64,000 nt of DNA from Sphingomonas radiodurans (GTDB lineage Bacteria > Pseudomonadota > Alphaproteobacteria > Sphingomonadales > Sphingomonadaceae), in assembly GCF_020866845.1 (NCBI RefSeq), contig NZ_CP086594.1, forward strand, positions 1,922,001 to 1,986,000. Direction: 5' to 3'. The notes beneath the pieces were generated by a model that saw only the letters and a program-made list of their open reading frames with translations, searched no databases and was not told the origin of the DNA. The position numbers and the translations under genes were made by a program. Positions 62,723 to 64,000 of the stretch are shown one piece after another. Position 1 is the first letter of the stretch, and the number at the start of each line of letters is the position of its first letter.

Positions 62723-63210
62723 TACGGTGGTTGTTGCCGCATCCCGCGCTGTCGGCGATGCTGCTCGTCGTATGGCTGTTGATGGCCAATACCATCACCG
62801 TCGGCGGGTTCGTGGTCGGCACGATCCTGGGCGTGATCCTGCCCAAGTTCACCCAGCCGTTCTGGCCCGATCGTCCGCGGATCCGCTTCGGGCGTGCGCT
62901 GATTGCGTATCTTGCGGTGGTGCTGTTCGATGTTCTCGTGGCGAACTTCCAGGTTGCTTGGCTGATCCTGTTCCGACGCAACCGGGATTTGCGATCGCGC
63001 TGGCTCGTCATCCCGATCGAGCTGACCACGCCCGAGGCGGTGACGATGCTGGCGGGAACGATCAGCCTGACGCCCGGGACGGTATCGTCCGACGTGTCGG
63101 CGGACGGACGCTATCTGCTCGTCCATGCGCTCGATGTGACTGACGAAGCCGCCGAGATCGCGCGTATCAAGGCGCGCTACGAGGCGCGGCTTCAGCAGGT
63201 TTTCATATGA
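62719..63210 (+). CDS. mrpE: Mrp antiporter subunit E
   Basis: 163 residues. Two to three N-terminal helices (LPHPALSAMLLVVWLLMANT, VGGFVVGTILGVILP) and a cytoplasmic domain with LVIPIELTTPEAVTMLAGTISLTPGTVSSD, the MrpE mark. Needed for assembly of the complex in known systems. Overlaps both neighbours by 4 bp. Confidence 0.94.
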   Translation: MIRWLLPHPALSAMLLVVWLLMANTITVGGFVVGTILGVILPKFTQPFWPDRPRIRFGRALIAYLAVVLFDVLVANFQVAWLILFRRNRDLRSRWLVIPIELTTPEAVTMLAGTISLTPGTVSSDVSADGRYLLVHALDVTDEAAEIARIKARYEARLQQVFI

Positions 63211-63476
63211 TCGAACTGTCGCTCCAGATCGCGTCGGTCGAGGTTGCGCTGGCGTTGCTGTTCAATGGCTGGCGACTGCTGAAGGGGCCGGCGCTGGGCG
63301 ATCGCATCGTCGCGCTCGACACGATGGTGATCAACGTGATCGCGCTGATCGTGCTGATCGGGATGTTGAGCGGCGGCGACACCTATTTCGAGGCCGCGCT
63401 GCTGCTGGCGATGGTCGGGTTCGTCAGCACGATCGCGTATTGCAAGTTCATCCTGCGCGGGGACATCGTCGAATGA
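63207..63476 (+). CDS. mrpF: Mrp antiporter subunit F
   Basis: 89 residues, three helices. LLKGPALGDRIVALDTMVIN is the conserved MrpF block (the RIVALD region is thought to lie on the ion path). Overlaps mrpE and mrpG starts, so it is translated with them. Confidence 0.94.
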   Translation: MIELSLQIASVEVALALLFNGWRLLKGPALGDRIVALDTMVINVIALIVLIGMLSGGDTYFEAALLLAMVGFVSTIAYCKFILRGDIVE

Positions 63477-63886
63477 GCGCGCTCGTCGATGCTCTCATCG
63501 CTGGCCTCGTGCTGCTTGGCGCCGGCTTCGTCCTGATCGGCAGCTGGGGGCTGGTGCGGCTGCCCTCGACGATGGAGCGGTTGCACGGCCCGACGAAGGC
63601 GACGACGCTGGGGCTGGGCGCGCTGTTGCTCGCGTCGGTGGTGTATTTCCAGGCGCGGCTCGGCATCTGGACCGCGCATGAGCTGCTGATCTCGCTGTTC
63701 CTGTTCATCACCGCGCCGATCTCGGCGAACATGATCGCCAAGGTGCACCTGCACCGGGTGCATACCGGCGCGATCAAGGAGCCGACCAGCATCGCGGGGG
63801 CACCGCCGAGTCCCCCTGAGGGGGGCGATTGGGCGACGTTCGAGGAACCACAGAAGGACACGCCCTCTTCCACCGCGAGTACCTGA
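63473..63886 (+). CDS. mrpG: Mrp antiporter subunit G, with an extended C-terminal tail
   Basis: 137 residues. Three helices with IGSWGLVRLPSTMERLHGPTKATTLGLGALLL, the MrpG core, by pattern (about residues 24-55), then HVHRVHTG-like HLHRVHTGAIKEP where many MrpG proteins end. Here 25 more residues follow, rich in Pro, Ser, Glu and Asp (PPSPPEGGDW, then EEPQKD). They look unrelated to the core and may come from intergenic sequence captured when the original stop was lost. Last gene of the operon. Confidence 0.9.
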   Translation: MSALVDALIAGLVLLGAGFVLIGSWGLVRLPSTMERLHGPTKATTLGLGALLLASVVYFQARLGIWTAHELLISLFLFITAPISANMIAKVHLHRVHTGAIKEPTSIAGAPPSPPEGGDWATFEEPQKDTPSSTAST

Positions 63887-64000
63887 TGCCATCGCGTCGC
63901 GCGCTGCGATCGTCCCCCGGGGGGTGACATACCGGTGTTGGTTGAGTCATAGCCCGGTCGGATGACTGACGCCCCCGCTGTCACCCAAGCGCGGCAACGC
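63887..64000. other. downstream of mrpG, no gene recognised
   Basis: 114 bp to the window edge. CCCCCGGGGG at 63914-63923 is a loopless palindrome without a T-tract, so not a good terminator. No terminator or start of another gene can be supported before the window ends. Confidence 0.4.

Noticed and set aside
58015-63886. Missing mrpB in the antiporter operon
   Set aside because: The MrpB domain is present as the C-terminal 150 residues of the MrpA product.
63914-63923. CCCCCGGGGG as an operon terminator
   Set aside because: It has no loop and no T-tract.

Overview
The window is high-GC DNA from an alphaproteobacterium, most likely a sphingomonad (Sphingomonas or a close relative). This is inferred from gene content: GC-rich coding bias, tandem Tat-exported ferritin-like proteins, a BamA with a terminal Phe, a six-gene Mrp antiporter operon with fused A and B subunits, bS21, and several small secreted proteins of a sphingomonad type. 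No rRNA, tRNA or CRISPR array was seen.

Layout. 1-3.2 kb is accessory DNA: a frameshifted IS1595-type transposase, a DUF6471 protein, an anchored hypothetical protein and a broken PAS/GAF sensor kinase. 3.4-8.3 kb is a two-partner secretion locus (TpsA with about 16 GLUG repeats, then its TpsB pore). 8.6-10.7 kb encodes two Tat-dependent ferritin-like proteins. 11-17.4 kb holds a TetR regulator, small secreted proteins, a flavoprotein oxidoreductase and a translationally coupled membrane-protein trio. 18.9-24.0 kb is an insertion-sequence island: two decayed IS6-family copies flank a TPR-sulfotransferase gene, and an IS3-family (IS407-type) element sits beside a degenerate relative. 24.2-30.8 kb carries an M48 protease, an NHL-propeller/M23 peptidase fusion, an IS481 relic, a TauE/SafE transporter and a Tat-exported aminotransferase. 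31.1-37.0 kb is one minus-strand operon: an EAL phosphodiesterase, a LysM lipoprotein, and the PpkA, TagH and PppA proteins of the type VI secretion threonine-phosphorylation pathway. No structural secretion gene lies beside it.

38.7-48.4 kb is a catabolic-looking block: nitroreductase, epoxide-hydrolase-like alpha/beta hydrolase, zinc alcohol dehydrogenase, FAD monooxygenase-like protein, SDR, LimB-like flavin monooxygenase, TetR regulator and acyl-CoA synthetase. Two divergent promoters in this block share a 13-bp identical motif, which suggests one regulon. 48.6-53.5 kb is a four-gene ABC tripartite efflux operon with a divergent TetR gene, and a perfect nested palindrome lies between them. 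53.7-54.9 kb has rpsU and a YciE-type stress pair. 55.1-57.8 kb is a BamA outside the usual bamA gene order. 58.0-63.9 kb is the Mrp Na+/H+ antiporter operon (A/B fused, C, D, E, F, G), in which every gene overlaps the next by 4 bp.

The best leads for something new are the T6SS-type phosphorylation and c-di-GMP module without an adjacent secretion apparatus, the NHL-M23 fusion, the coupled secreted-protein/flavoprotein cluster with an overlapping double operator, and the co-regulated monooxygenase block.
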